Positions 11,393-23,100 are shown, numbered from the stretch's first letter. The stretch: 58,818 bases of DNA from Fragilaria radians (GCA_900642245.1 CAAAJI010000168.1:59487-118304), one strand, 5' to 3'. The notes: generated from the letters alone by a model not told the origin. Numbers and translations are program-made.

Positions 11393-13218
11393 GACAAGTT
11401 CCTTGTTTGGGAATCGAACAAGGTTGTTTCTTGACTTAAGCTAAGTATTTTTATGATTAGAATGAGATGAGAAGATTGAAATCGATCTTACTTCTTCTGC
11501 GAATTTGCACCCCAAAGAAAAAGGCGACGTTAAGTGGTAGATAATAATTCAGCTGATGATGTTGGTGTCAATTCCTAGATTCGTTGCAAAGTGATGTCGT
11601 CCAACAAATCCATTTTTAGGATCCTTTCAAAACGTCATTATCGGTATTGTCCTGAATACGAACATTTAACGGAACTTAAAAAAGGACCCGTAGTTCGTGC
11701 ATATGACAGACAGAACTTATTCGAAGAAATCAGGGAATTGACAACGTAACTGTGCAAATTTCCCCAGTTTTTGGATCTTCGGTACTAGTGGATTTATTGG
11801 ATACACCGAGCCAATAACTTCGAACACGTGTTCCAATTGAAGCAGCATTCATGTTTTCTACTGACAACTCAATTAACTCGACCCTTGATGAAAACCTTGG
11901 CATTTCAATCCTAAACAATGACGCACTACAATCGGCCTAGACATTCATTCTAGATTCTTATAATTCGCAACCGTTTAGTGCATTTTTTCGATTATATTTA
12001 TTCAATGGCCGTGTAATGCAAGACAGAGATCAAAGATAGGGTTTATGCTAAAATGCGTTGGTAGTTGAAAATTTCTGTAATTGGTATTTGCTGATTAAAA
12101 CATATCTAAATTGACATCTTGAAGATTGAGTCATTTCTCTTAATCAAGTCTGGAAAAGCATTGAGGTGAAACTGAACCTTCAGAAATATGTATTACGCAC
12201 CACCAATCAAACACATCATACCTTGACCAATGAGACACCAACACGTTGTCATCTACTTTATTTCCAATCCTCTTCCTACAACATCCGAACAAAAATAGTA
12301 TGCATTAATCTGTGCCTTTTCAGCCTATGCATATGGAAATGTTCATCTTTGTTATGCATAACCATTATTTCTTCTGCCTCTGACATACAACATATAGATC
12401 ATTGCTCATTAATAAAAATCTTTCCTTCCTCAGATTTTCTAAAGGAATGAAATTCTAAGATCTTCCTGTGTGAATTCAAATATGGATAAATTGATAAATT
12501 TGTCATCATAGCGCATACAATCACTGATTTTGAAGGAGAGTTTGTGCGATTGAATTTCGTTAAAAGTAATGTATTGTTAACTTGTGATAAATGACATTGA
12601 AATATTGATAGCAAAATCCATCATCTGCAAAGTACTTTACAGTAAAATTCAGAAGTACCTGAAGCCGCCAAGCTTGTGGGAAACGAAACACCACACAGGA
12701 CGGAAGTATAGATAAGGCTGCACATAGGCATGGATTTAGAGTAAAAAAAACAATACCTATACAATACAAGAAATAGAACAAGTTCTGTGAATGCATCTTC
12801 ATTGTCTTGTACCCATTTAAACAGTTCCCCTTTATAATGACAATGAAAAACTATTGTAATGACATTTTCTAGCTTTTTAATCCTAACATTCCGATTGCCA
12901 TCAGCCTCATAGTGGCCAATCAGATCCTTTTCTCACATGAATTATATGTCATTTGAATGACAGCGTTTTAATTGGAACACTACGTTGTTGGACTACCTTT
13001 TATTTTGGCCAAGGAACGGAACTTGGTGGATAATGATTGAGTGTCACTGACTCTAATCTTTGTCAAGATCACTAGCAATAGCCCTTTTAGAATTCAGGAG
13101 AGCATCAACGGGTGAATGCAATTAATGCTTATGGCCTACTAAAGTCTTTAATCTATAAAATCTAGGAGTCAAAATCTGAGGGATGAGCGTATGGTCCTAA
13201 TTTGAGCCATCTGAATTT
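11393..13218. other. Intergenic, 1.8 kb
   Basis: This holds the upstream region of the pyruvate kinase gene. A small minus-strand frame at 11730-11903 (starting MPRFSSRVELIEL) has protein-like composition but no family that I recognise, so I do not call it. The remaining open frames are AT-rich noise. Confidence 0.45.
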
Positions 13219-13648
13219 TTAGAAACGTCCATTGATGAGTTGGCAGAAAGCAACTCCATTTTCAATTTCTCTATTGCCTTGCTCTTCACCAACATTCACT
13301 TGCAACAAGTCAGCTTGAATTAATTGTATGGTTTCTACAATCCCTGCAGCTGAAAGTTTACCGACAACAGTCACAAATCTCTGTGACATTGTCGTGTTTA
13401 GATTCCTAACCGATGTTTTGATGAGTTCAAGTGTTGCTTCTTTTTTTCATTGCATTGAGAAGAGCTTGAAACATACAAACTAGCAATTCCTTGCGAGCCA
13501 TGTCAAGATTCTCCAAGATCTCTCTCACAGATTGAGATTCTGATTCATTGAGACCTCTTCCTAGAGCCATCTTAAGAAAGTTATGAAAGTGACATCGTTT
13601 GAAAAAAACGTCAGTTTCAAAATAAGTTGAAACTTCAGCTTCCAGCTT
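13219..13648 (-). pseudogene. Partial unknown gene, frameshifted and cut by assembly gap
   Basis: Minus-strand coding sequence emerges from the gap at 13648 and reads an alpha-helical protein (CHFHNFLKMALGRGLNESES, then MARKELLVCMFQALLNAMKK) in one frame to 13427. From the run of seven Ts at 13441-13447 (seven As on the coding strand), the next frame continues without a stop (EATLELIKTSVRNLNTTMSQ) to a TAA at 13219, ending in QLINGRF. One base too many in the homopolymer explains the break. I do not recognise the protein. It may be a live gene with a sequencing error at the edge of a poorly assembled region, or a real pseudogene. Confidence 0.5.
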
Positions 13649-14447
13649 NNNNNNNNNNNNNNNNNNNNNNNNNNNNNNNNNNNNNNNNNNNNNNNNNNNN
13701 NNNNNNNNNNNNNNNNNNNNNNNNNNNNNNNNNNNNNNNNNNNNNNNNNNNNNNNNNNNNNNNNNNNNNNNNNNNNNNNNNNNNNNNNNNNNNNNNNNNN
13801 NNNNNNNNNNNNNNNNNNNNNNNNNNNNNNNNNNNNNNNNNNNNNNNNNNNNNNNNNNNNNNNNNNNNNNNNNNNNNNNNNNNNNNNNNNNNNNNNNNNN
13901 NNNNNNNNNNNNNNNNNNNNNNNNNNNNNNNNNNNNNNNNNNNNNNNNNNNNNNNNNNNNNNNNNNNNNNNNNNNNNNNNNNNNNNNNNNNNNNNNNNNN
14001 NNNNNNNNNNNNNNNNNNNNNNNNNNNNNNNNNNNNNNNNNNNNNNNNNNNNNNNNNNNNNNNNNNNNNNNNNNNNNNNNNNNNNNNNNNNNNNNNNNNN
14101 NNNNNNNNNNNNNNNNNNNNNNNNNNNNNNNNNNNNNNNNNNNNNNNNNNNNNNNNNNNNNNNNNNNNNNNNNNNNNNNNNNNNNNNNNNNNNNNNNNNN
14201 NNNNNNNNNNNNNNNNNNNNNNNNNNNNNNNNNNNNNNNNNNNNNNNNNNNNNNNNNNNNNNNNNNNNNNNNNNNNNNNNNNNNNNNNNNNNNNNNNNNN
14301 NNNNNNNNNNNNNNNNNNNNNNNNNNNNNNNNNNNNNNNNNNNNNNNNNNNNNNNNNNNNNNNNNNNNNNNNNNNNNNNNNNNNNNNNNNNNNNNNNNNN
14401 NNNNNNNNNNNNNNNNNNNNNNNNNNNNNNNNNNNNNNNNNNNNNNN
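13649..14447. other. Assembly gap of 799 Ns
   Basis: All bases are N. Reading frames reported across it are artefacts of the Ns. The true length may differ. A repeat that could not be assembled is one possible cause. Confidence 0.99.
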
Positions 14448-15302
14448 GCGGAATATATAGAATGAGATGTTGAAATGTCGGATGTCGGGGGCTGTGAAGG
14501 CAACCGTAACAGTAATTGAGGCAAATTGCAAACCGTAGGTATGAGACTGTAGAACGAAACTTTTTTGTCATCTCCAACAGACAGGACTAATTACCTACTT
14601 TTGTTCCAAGTCTCCATGTTGGCCTCAAGACTGAAACCTAGTTTGTTCTGGGAATCAAGGTTTTTTCAATACTTTCAACAACAAATACTTCAAATTCAAA
14701 GTTAACACCTTTACTGACAAAACGTTTCCTAGAGGAAGTTGAACAAATCCAATAGTCCACCTAATTATTTTTTTCTTTAAAGAAAGAAGATCACTATGAG
14801 CAATTTCATATAGTATCATGTGGAATTGTTTCCCTTGCAGCATAATAGCAAATGTCACGACACTTGAAACATAGAGTTAAGGCATAAGAGCACTTAAATA
14901 ATTCATCTTAAAAAATTGATTATGAATCATCATCAGTGATTTATTTCACTACTGATGCCCACGGAACACAGGAAGCTGTACCACACCTACTCTGTACTGC
15001 ATCATCACCATTGAATTTCCTTCACTATGCTATAATAACAATGCCAATGCATTTAATTCACCTTTTTCTCAAAAGCAATGCGTATCCCTTGTCCCTTCAA
15101 ACAATTTCAAATAATGAATAACCAGTGATTCTTGAATTTTCCAGAAGAAATAAAAATTCTTTGAGGGGTAACAATGGAAGTGCCAAATGATAGTTTAAAG
15201 AGACAGACAAACAGACACATAGACAAAGTGATTTGAGGCCACTCAAAATTTCGCCAGAAAATCGACATAAAAACTTGAGATAGGACGACTTTACAATAAA
15301 CA
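14448..15302. other. Gap-flanking region with possible decayed coding
   Basis: On the minus strand between about 14860 and 14640 there are two overlapping frames with protein-like composition: GKQFHMILYEIAHSDLLSLK in one frame, and RFVSKGVNFEFEVFVVESIE in another, ending at a TAG near 14642. They could be parts of the same broken gene as 13219-13648, but no family is recognised. The rest, up to the RLP24 start, is non-coding and holds the RLP24 promoter. Confidence 0.35.
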
Positions 15303-15848
15303 ATGAGAATTGAAAAGTGTTACTTCTGCTCCTCTCCCTGCTACCCAGGTCATGGTATGTCTTTTGTAAGAAACGATGCTAAAGTTTTTAGATTCTGCCG
15401 CTCCAAATGCCACCGCAATTTCAACAAGAAACGTAATCCTCGAAAAGTGGCATGGACGAAGGCATTTCGCAAGACAAGGGGTAAGGAAATGGCCGTCGAC
15501 ACTACATTTGAGTTCGAAAAGCGAAGGAATAGACCTGTTAAGTATGATCGTGACTTGATGGCCAAAACTATTATTGCCATGCAAAAAGTACAAGAAATAA
15601 AAGAAAAACGTGAAGAACGATATTTCCAAGTTAGAATGGAAGATGCCAAGGCGGAGAAGAAAAAGCAAGCGAGAGTCGAAATCGAAAAATCAATTGAATT
15701 ACTTGCTCCAGCAGTAGCAGAGAGAGAGGTTGTTATGCGAGCCGTGATGGATTCAACAAGAAATCGAATAGCAGCACGGAAGAAAAGTTCTGCTTTAAGG
15801 CTAACAACGACTGCCCCTGATGCGTCTCATGATCAAATGGAGGAATGA
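15303..15848 (+). CDS. RLP24: Ribosome biogenesis protein RLP24 (L24e family)
   Basis: Intronless, 181 residues. It begins MRIEKCYFCSSPCYPGHG and carries the zinc ribbon of the eL24 fold, with Cys at 6, 9, 32 and 36. VFRFCRSKCHRNF and the NPRKVAWTKAFR stretch are characteristic of RLP24 rather than ribosomal eL24. A long Lys/Arg/Glu-rich helix follows. RLP24 holds the eL24 site on pre-60S particles in the nucleolus and recruits the AAA-ATPase Drg1, which releases it in the cytoplasm. The length matches that of other eukaryotes (about 160-200). The ATG is the first in frame and is preceded by an A at -3. Confidence 0.95.
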   Translation: MRIEKCYFCSSPCYPGHGMSFVRNDAKVFRFCRSKCHRNFNKKRNPRKVAWTKAFRKTRGKEMAVDTTFEFEKRRNRPVKYDRDLMAKTIIAMQKVQEIKEKREERYFQVRMEDAKAEKKKQARVEIEKSIELLAPAVAEREVVMRAVMDSTRNRIAARKKSSALRLTTTAPDASHDQMEE

Positions 15849-17406
15849 ATATTTAAGCATTAAACAGTTCCGATCTAGAATATTAACTTCTGACCAGTTC
15901 AACAAATAATGAAAGACCATAAACAACTTTTACTTCATCGGAGAGTATTCCCAATTTTACGATACTGAGTTTCATGGATGTTGTCGTGTTTTTCATAATA
16001 ATCATTCAAGGCTTCCCCAAATGTACAGCTTGTTACTCTTGGAGTGTTCTGTATGGAATCACTCAATTGCCAAACATTATTGCAGTTTTTGACAAAGCGT
16101 TACCATTGATTGAAAATAGGTTTCGGAATACTCTTAATAGCTTCCCAAAGATACATCTTCTTACTTGTGAAGAGTTCTTCATTGAATCAGACAATTTGCC
16201 AACATTTTAGTTTTAGGCAAAGCTTTAAGTTTGATTGATAATAGATTTCGGAATACTTTTAAATCAAGAGTTATCATGGAAATAAGGTTGAAGCCATTCC
16301 TTATGCGCAAGCACAATAACCAATCTTTTTCGAAGTATACACTCATTTCATAAACAATATGATGCATTATCGCCAGGATCTTCATTATAAGCACGCTTTG
16401 GAAGGGATTAATATTTCATTTCAAGTTGGTATAACTGTGTCTATCAATACTCTAAGCTGTCGCAGAAGCCCTTGCTGACAATTTGTCGCGATGATTTGTT
16501 CAAAATGTTTCGATTTTCGTATTATCATCACATACTGTAGCCATGTAATTATGGCTCTATTCATCATAGTGGTAACGTAATTATTTTGGTTGCAATTTTT
16601 TACGTCTATGGTTTAATTCTCGTTTATTTTAGTCTTATATCTAATAGCCTTACTATGATGAGTCAATAATTGTTATCGCAACTGATGAAAGTAAGTGAAG
16701 TACTAATGTATTCAATGTTGTCGACAATAACTTGCACAGATATCTAATCACATAGCCTGTCATCGGTTGCGGAAGTAATTTTTCCTTTACTGTGTGTCTC
16801 ACTGACAATCCTTTAAAGGACACTATTTTTCTTTCGATAGAGAGCAGGGAGAATAAATCATTCAATTGAGAGCTGGAAGAATAAACCTTTAAATGACGTC
16901 CTCTTTAATATTTAGTTAAAAGGGGAAAGAGGAGATGATTTCATCAATTCCGATTTTTCTTTGATTTATTTATTTTTTATCAACAACTAACCTGACGAGT
17001 AAAAAGTTCTTATCCCACATGAGAAAATTAATTTTTAATCAATTTGAAATCGCTTATCAGAAAACTCAATTTGCAATCGCTCTTAAAAAATGCTTTGCAG
17101 TCGCTCAAGGGAAGAGGTACTTCAGAATATTTCATTGGAAAAAACATTTCAATTTTGCTCATCAGAAATGAGTGACATGCTTGGGTTTCATGCAACCAAA
17201 ATACCTTGTGGGAGGTCATCAACTTTAACGTATCTTTGGCGATCTCGGGCAATCTTTCTTAGTGTTACTGAAAGTGCAGGTTGTCGGATTATTTCAGAAC
17301 AATAGGGACAAAAATTGAGCATTTATAACTTAAATATATACATCGCTGAGAACACTACAGGATTCCTCGGTTCGTCGTGCTTTCAATCACGAAATAGTTA
17401 CGTCTC
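15849..17406. other. Intergenic, 1.6 kb, with a diverged tandem repeat
   Basis: No supported gene. It includes the imperfect tandem repeat at 16028-16268, listed separately. The remainder is AT-rich and featureless. Confidence 0.5.
16028..16268. repeat. Diverged tandem duplication, unit about 125-129 bp
   Basis: Two neighbouring copies share blocks in the same order: CAATTGCCAAACATT at about 16064 and CAATTTGCCAACATT about 129 bases later, then GGTTTCGGAATACTCTTAA at about 16121 and GATTTCGGAATACTTTTAA about 125 bases later. CTTGTTACTCTTGGAG and CTTCTTACTTGTGAAG also correspond. Small indels and stops in all frames indicate age. Origin unknown; it may be a fragment of a repeat-coding gene or a small satellite. 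Confidence 0.6.
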
Positions 17407-18612
17407 TCATGCGTAATTAAGGCATACTCGTCTGAAGTAATTCAAGTTTTTGCACAGTGATGGTGGTATGCTATGTATGCCAGTTGACATGGTGTAGTAT
17501 TCAAGTGCTGACTTGAAACATCGTTCTTGATACGGAGTGTTTGCAGATAGACACGCGTTCTCGACGATCGAAAAATCGAGCATGTTTTCCTTTCCTGCCT
17601 GACTACCGACTCCTAAGATACATGTCTCAGGATGATCCAGACCAGCAGAGCAAAATTGAATGGCTCCAGCATAGTCACCTGGGTTATGAAGAAGATACTC
17701 TGTAGGGGCGTAAATGAGGCAGTCCCATGTGTTCACGGTGTTATACGATAGGGAGTCACAAACGTGAAGGGATTCAGGCTTGAGCGTTATCGTAGAAATC
17801 CTTGTACTTGCGAAGTAATCCATCCATACTCCATTCTGACAACTTCGAGTGTCAGTCGTTGCATTTCCACATGTCGAAAGAGCCTCTAAGATAGTTTTAC
17901 TATCGTGCTGTGTCCTTATATGATGAAAGATTCCATGGCCGATTCCATGTTCACACTCTGCCTTGTTGGATGCCACCGTTTGATCATGTGGGTTTGGAAA
18001 TGTATCACAGAGATTTGTTTGAATAAACGAAGCAGCGTCGAGAAGATTATTTTGCTTTTCGATGTATTGCTCAATGATGCCATGCATATAGGCTGCATTG
18101 CACGTCCTTAAGATCCTAGCATCTTTATTTCCAAGCATGCCTTCCAAGGAAGCTTCAAAGCCAAGATTTACCAGAGCATTTCGACCAATAGAATGAGCAA
18201 TGGGGTGACAAAAAGCGGATATTTCAGGATCTTCATTCATCCAAACGGATAACTGACGAAGAAATTTTTTGGGGCCTTCTTTTGATAGAATTGATTCTAG
18301 TTTGTACAAGACGTCTTTTCCTTTATCTGAACGCAAGAAATCATGAGACGTTTCAATCTTTCTTGTAATGGAAGCATTGAAAATTCCTTCCACATGATTC
18401 GAATTTTCAGTTCGGAATAAGATCCATCCCATTATCATGCCAAAAGAAAAAGCAAATACAAATTCAGCCCAAATCCGAAACCAAACCAAAGTTCTGGTGG
18501 TATCTCCATGTGGCGGAATCTGTATGAATGGTTCAATATCGATTTCAAGGGGAAAATTCTTGGCCTCTTCATCGTGACAATGTCCCTCTTCATGAACTGT
18601 ATGATGATGCAT
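17407..18612 (-). CDS. Single-pass membrane protein with conserved Cys/His ectodomain
   Basis: Intronless, 401 residues. A short His-rich N-terminus (MHHHTVHEEGHCHDE) precedes one membrane span at about 42-66. The rest is a Cys/His-rich domain: C135-H136-x3-H140-x-IG, C171-x5-H177-G-x2-E181, C202, C220-x-H222-G-x-G-H226-G, C248, C258-x2-GVWMDY, and further Cys to the end. The order CHxxxHxIG, CxxxYxHGxxE, CxHGxGHG, CxxGVxM resembles a group of uncharacterised bacterial proteins that I recall, but there is no assigned function. The paired Cys and His suggest metal or heme binding; this is inference. By topology the Cys-rich part would be lumenal or extracellular. It shares a 287-bp divergent intergenic region with the JmjC gene at 18900. 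Confidence 0.8.
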   Translation of the reverse strand: MHHHTVHEEGHCHDEEAKNFPLEIDIEPFIQIPPHGDTTRTLVWFRIWAEFVFAFSFGMIMGWILFRTENSNHVEGIFNASITRKIETSHDFLRSDKGKDVLYKLESILSKEGPKKFLRQLSVWMNEDPEISAFCHPIAHSIGRNALVNLGFEASLEGMLGNKDARILRTCNAAYMHGIIEQYIEKQNNLLDAASFIQTNLCDTFPNPHDQTVASNKAECEHGIGHGIFHHIRTQHDSKTILEALSTCGNATTDTRSCQNGVWMDYFASTRISTITLKPESLHVCDSLSYNTVNTWDCLIYAPTEYLLHNPGDYAGAIQFCSAGLDHPETCILGVGSQAGKENMLDFSIVENACLSANTPYQERCFKSALEYYTMSTGIHSIPPSLCKNLNYFRRVCLNYA

Positions 18613-18899
18613 TCTGCTGCAATTTGGAAATCAATTTGAAGGTCCTAGGTTTCGTCTCTGGAAATGGGAAATTATCTTTTCTGATTTTTGTCGCCTCTAT
18701 TTAAAAAGGTGGGGAAACAAACAATGAAGTAAGTCAAGACCAAAGTTCCAGAAGTTTGTGTTGTGTATCAGTCTTCCAGTCACAGTATACGAAATCTTTC
18801 CTTTGAAAACTATGTGATAAGGTTACGAGATATTTTGAAAGTTGTATCTAGGCGGAGTACAGACGGTGTCAAACCTTCCACCTTTCCAAAACTTATACA
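18613..18899. promoter_or_regulatory. Shared divergent promoter region
   Basis: These 287 bases separate the starts of the Cys/His membrane protein (minus) and the JmjC oxygenase (plus), so both promoters must lie here or overlap the genes. I see no clear core element beyond a weak AT-rich TATTTAAAAAGG at about 18697. Confidence 0.5.
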
Positions 18900-20120
18900 A
18901 TGGACATCCATCCGAATGATTCTTCACCGATTCGTAAACGATGCAAGGTTGCTTCGATCGGATCTGATGAATTAGAATTAAAGCGAAACCTTTATGCTGG
19001 ATTTTCATGTCAAACCCCGACTCTGAAAGAAGAGCTCCACATTCGATTATTAAACCCATCCGACATTACACCCCGATCGTTTTGGAATGAATACATATCG
19101 ACCAGGAAGCCGTGTGCCATCAATGGTTTACCCTGTGATGACTTACTAAAGCTAAATAAGGAACGACTGCTCCAAATCGCTCGCCTGGAGAAGGTTCAAG
19201 TTGAGAGACGGTTAAACAATCAAGAAGCGTTTGGACAATCAAGATCACCCATGAGGCAAGTGGAAATGACATTGGAAGACTTTTGTCAGAAAATCGATGG
19301 TCCAGAAGGATCTTTATTTTACCTTTCCACGCAAGAAACAGAAAATGATGATATCTTTCCTGTCCCTTGTAAGCAACTTCTGGAACAGAACATTATTCCC
19401 GGTACCATACCTTGGGCTAGCAATTTATTACTACAATCATGTAATCTATGGATGGGTAAAAACTCAAATGTAGGGACAAGCTCAGGTCTTCACCATGACT
19501 TTCATGACAACTTTTATATACTACTTCATGGAACTAAGGTATTTCGTCTTTACTCTCCAGATACTGCTTTTCATTTGAAAACATACGGAGAAATTCATCT
19601 CATTCACCACAACGGGCTTATTAGTTACACAAAGAATAAAACCTATTCAGATGGACGACCTATTGAACAATCCGATAGTGAAAGTGATGACGACGAGGAG
19701 GAAGACGAGGCCTTACCCGAAGAATTTAAGAATGGCTTTAACGTCAAATCGGACGGTGGATCAGATGATTTTTCAGACTTTGATAGCGACGAGGTGCATA
19801 GTGACCACGACGATTATGACGAACTCGTTGGGACATCGCTGAATATGCATTCATCTGACTGCAAGCCCGATCATTTCTCCAAAATTGAACTGAAAGGGCG
19901 TGCACTCAATGAACTATCCCTCGAGTACCCTTCGATTTCCACCTTGCAGGAAATGGTCATCGAATTGAAGGCGGGACAATCACTTTACCTACCTGCGGGT
20001 TGGTTTCATGAAGTCACAAGTATCTCCGCCGATCATGGCTATCACATGGCTGTCAACTACTGGTTTTGTCCACCCAACAATCTGGGCCAATACGATACAC
20101 CATATTCAGTCAATAAATAA
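18900..20120 (+). CDS. JmjC/cupin-8 domain 2-oxoglutarate oxygenase with acidic insert
   Basis: Intronless, 406 residues. The domain order is an N-terminal cap with PCAINGLP at about 71-78, the double-stranded beta-helix with H198-x-D200 (GLHHDFHDNFYILLHGTKVF) and a distal iron-binding His370 in LPAGWFHEV. This is the JMJD7/cupin-8 type of Fe(II)/2-oxoglutarate hydroxylase that acts on proteins or RNA factors. Between the two iron half-sites lies a long acidic insert at about 256-325 (for example ESDDDEEEDEALPEE) that is absent from typical members, so the core is split by low-complexity sequence. The substrate is unknown. The stop lies only 35 bp from the stop of IML1 on the other strand. 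Confidence 0.88.
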   Translation: MDIHPNDSSPIRKRCKVASIGSDELELKRNLYAGFSCQTPTLKEELHIRLLNPSDITPRSFWNEYISTRKPCAINGLPCDDLLKLNKERLLQIARLEKVQVERRLNNQEAFGQSRSPMRQVEMTLEDFCQKIDGPEGSLFYLSTQETENDDIFPVPCKQLLEQNIIPGTIPWASNLLLQSCNLWMGKNSNVGTSSGLHHDFHDNFYILLHGTKVFRLYSPDTAFHLKTYGEIHLIHHNGLISYTKNKTYSDGRPIEQSDSESDDDEEEDEALPEEFKNGFNVKSDGGSDDFSDFDSDEVHSDHDDYDELVGTSLNMHSSDCKPDHFSKIELKGRALNELSLEYPSISTLQEMVIELKAGQSLYLPAGWFHEVTSISADHGYHMAVNYWFCPPNNLGQYDTPYSVNK

Positions 20121-20155
20121 ATTGAGACTTATTCAAAATGTAACCTTCATTTCAG

Positions 20156-23100
20156 CTAATTTAGCGAATTCACATGTGCATGAAATTTTTCAATAAGCAT
20201 TACCGTTGTAGACATCAGATTTCGTTCTCTAATTCTCCTTCTGTTCAATATGAAAGCAATCACTATCCAATCCTTTTCATCCACTAATAGTCGAGCAAAT
20301 ATCGCACTTGTTGGCCGATGAATTAACTGACGACAAGCCACATTCTTTACACGCTTGAGGTGAAAACGAAACTCGTCTGGTTTCCCGATTCCATTCAAAA
20401 ATGAAGGATCTGTCATGTGAACTCCATCATCAATGAAGTCTTCGGCCTCCAGCCAACATCTCACTGAATCAAGTTTTCCACTTTTTCGTATGTAAAAAAT
20501 CTCAGGAATTGCGAAAGGGTTTAGGAATATATCGTTGGAAATGCATATTTGAGGAGTACTTATCAACTCCAATCCGAATTGAGCACATCGCCTTTGTACT
20601 AGCTGAACTTGACCTTCGACTTTGCTAGTGCTTGCTACAAGCCAGTTAAACATTATTCTATAGGTACGGCAAGTATCAAAGACCGAATCAATAGAAACCT
20701 CTACCCATTCATATGTTTCACTCTTTCCTTTCCTCAGGCGAATTTTAAATCGGATCATATCGTCCGTTATTCCCTTTCGCACGCCTTGCAATGACTTGAA
20801 TAGGCCTGGTCGCTCGTCTTTCATCGTCAATGTCCTAACAACTAGATTACTTGAGGCTTCCTCCTTATCCCGAAGCTTACCCAGATAATCCAACAATCGC
20901 CAGAATTTTTCAATGTACTCTTGCTCCGCATCCACGCTACTATGTTTGGAAGGAATCAAAACAAACTGTAGGCGACGGAATCTCAGATCAATTGTTAATT
21001 TAGCATCATCATCTTCCAATATTACGGCATCCATTTTATTCCATCGATATGGCTGAGAAATTTTCTGAAAAGTTTGTACAACTTGATGATAGGACTGCGA
21101 ATAACGAGAAATAGTTAGAAAAAGGAAGTAAAGCATCGAAAAACGGTTGAAACTCACTGTTGTGAACGGTGTATACATCAAATATTTATATTTGATAGGG
21201 GTATCATCATCTTTTGGCGTTGCAGTCGTAATTTTGACATTGATTGTATCGGATTGCGAATCATACGATAGGACGTGAATTCTATGCCCCATACTTAGAG
21301 TATGTTGCGTATCCCCTTCACTAACGGCATTGCTAGCAGATAGTACAGATGGAGGAACAACCTGAAAATCTTGAGTTATTCGCTGCCGGACCATTTCCAT
21401 AAGTAACTTTCGATGACTCGAATATCCTGTGTTTTCCATACCTTGTAAGGTCAGTTGATAATGGTTGAATTTGTAGATCTTTTCATTCATTAACTCTTGT
21501 GGGGTAGGGTAGTAATCAATTGTCAGTGGAAGAATCGCAGGCTGACAAAGCGATTTCCACAAAGGTCCAGTATGCCGTTTAAACTCAAGCTCCCCAATCG
21601 GGAAAACATGTGACCATCTCCTACGATTATGAGATTTTTTTTCCAGCTCATCATCTTCATCCTGCTGTCGGAATGGATTCACAACACTTTTCATACCCTT
21701 CGAACCTCTTCCTGAGTTAGTTTGGAAATTGGAGGTTGGCACATTCATTATCGTGGGAGCCATTGGAGGGACAGGCATTATAGATATGGTATTAGGTGAG
21801 GTTCCTCCGACGGAGTTTGAGGACTTCGGAAGGTGAAGGTCAGACTGAGTCATTCCAGGAATTTGGGGAAACATCGATATTGAGCGGGTCTAAAAAGGGA
21901 TGAGATGCAAGATTACAATAGTAACCAAATGGGAAGTGCACTGTTGTAAAAATCCTTACCATTTCACATTTTCGTTGGTCAAAACTTCCTGATATTAACT
22001 GGTGATGTGATTTCATAAATAAATGCATAGATTGATGCGCCGTAAGATTAGGGAAAAGACTGGGAGGCTCTGAACCGATTTTTGCACCAGCCATGGACAT
22101 GAATGTTAGCGGTCGCAAAGAAGATTCAGTAAATGCAACACTCTGATTAGGACTTCCGACAGACACAAATGGATTTGCATCCTTAAATGTTCCGACTTCT
22201 CCAAATTTGGATTCTTCAACTTCATACTTAGACAATGCTGCCATAAGGCCTCCAGTAGTGTCGGTAGCACTCCAAGAGGAGGTCGAATGGTTCTCATCGC
22301 TTGGATCATTATTTACTTCGTTATCCATGATTGACGAGACAAATCCAGTTAAGTCAAGGTTTGGTCTAATTCCTTTCACTGCATGCGACGCAAAACTCTT
22401 GTCGTGGACATTCATTGCACTACGAAAAATGGCTTCGTCTATATTGCTGTCTTCTTCTGTGAATAGAGCATTTAATTCGATCGATGAACTCCTTTGTAAT
22501 TGAATGCCTAATTTACCTTGGATAGGGGGAGGGAACCGGCCCGCACCCATTGCAAATGAGAATGCTGTACCTTCAAGAGAAGTTCCATATAGCTGGCTAG
22601 CAAAACTTGAAGATGGACTTGATTGCACTTCTCCATTTTCTGCGATGAGATCTGGGCTTCTTGTCCGAATCGACGCTGCACGTGATCCGATCCCTTGGAG
22701 ATATATTGGCCCATCCATGTCATCGAAATCTATTGTTCCCCACTCCTTGAGGTGCAATCGACCGGGATTAGGAAGTGTGGCCGATTGACGTGCATTCAGA
22801 TTTAGGGAAGCATCAGCAGTTTCACTAGATTGCTTTTGCAAAACAAGAAGGAGGTTGACAAGTGGTGAAGGCAACATATAGCTTGAAGTCCGTGGTCGAC
22901 AGGCTTCAAGTATATCTTTAAAGTCTCTTCCAGCGATCAATTGACGCTGCTGGCTTTGAGAACTTGAAATAGGTGGCATTGCAGAGACATTTAGTACCGC
23001 AGGGAATACTTTATCTGCCAATAACACCGAGTCTGAAGGTTTAGCGTATGGTAAAAGGAAGCCGTTGGATGCGACATTGAGGCTTTCGATGATTGATTTA

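Noticed and set aside
13427..14577. Long open frames spanning the N tract
   Set aside because: Artefacts of translating Ns; only the flanks were considered.
15291..15668. 125-residue antisense frame
   Set aside because: Shadow of RLP24, whose motifs are clear on the plus strand.
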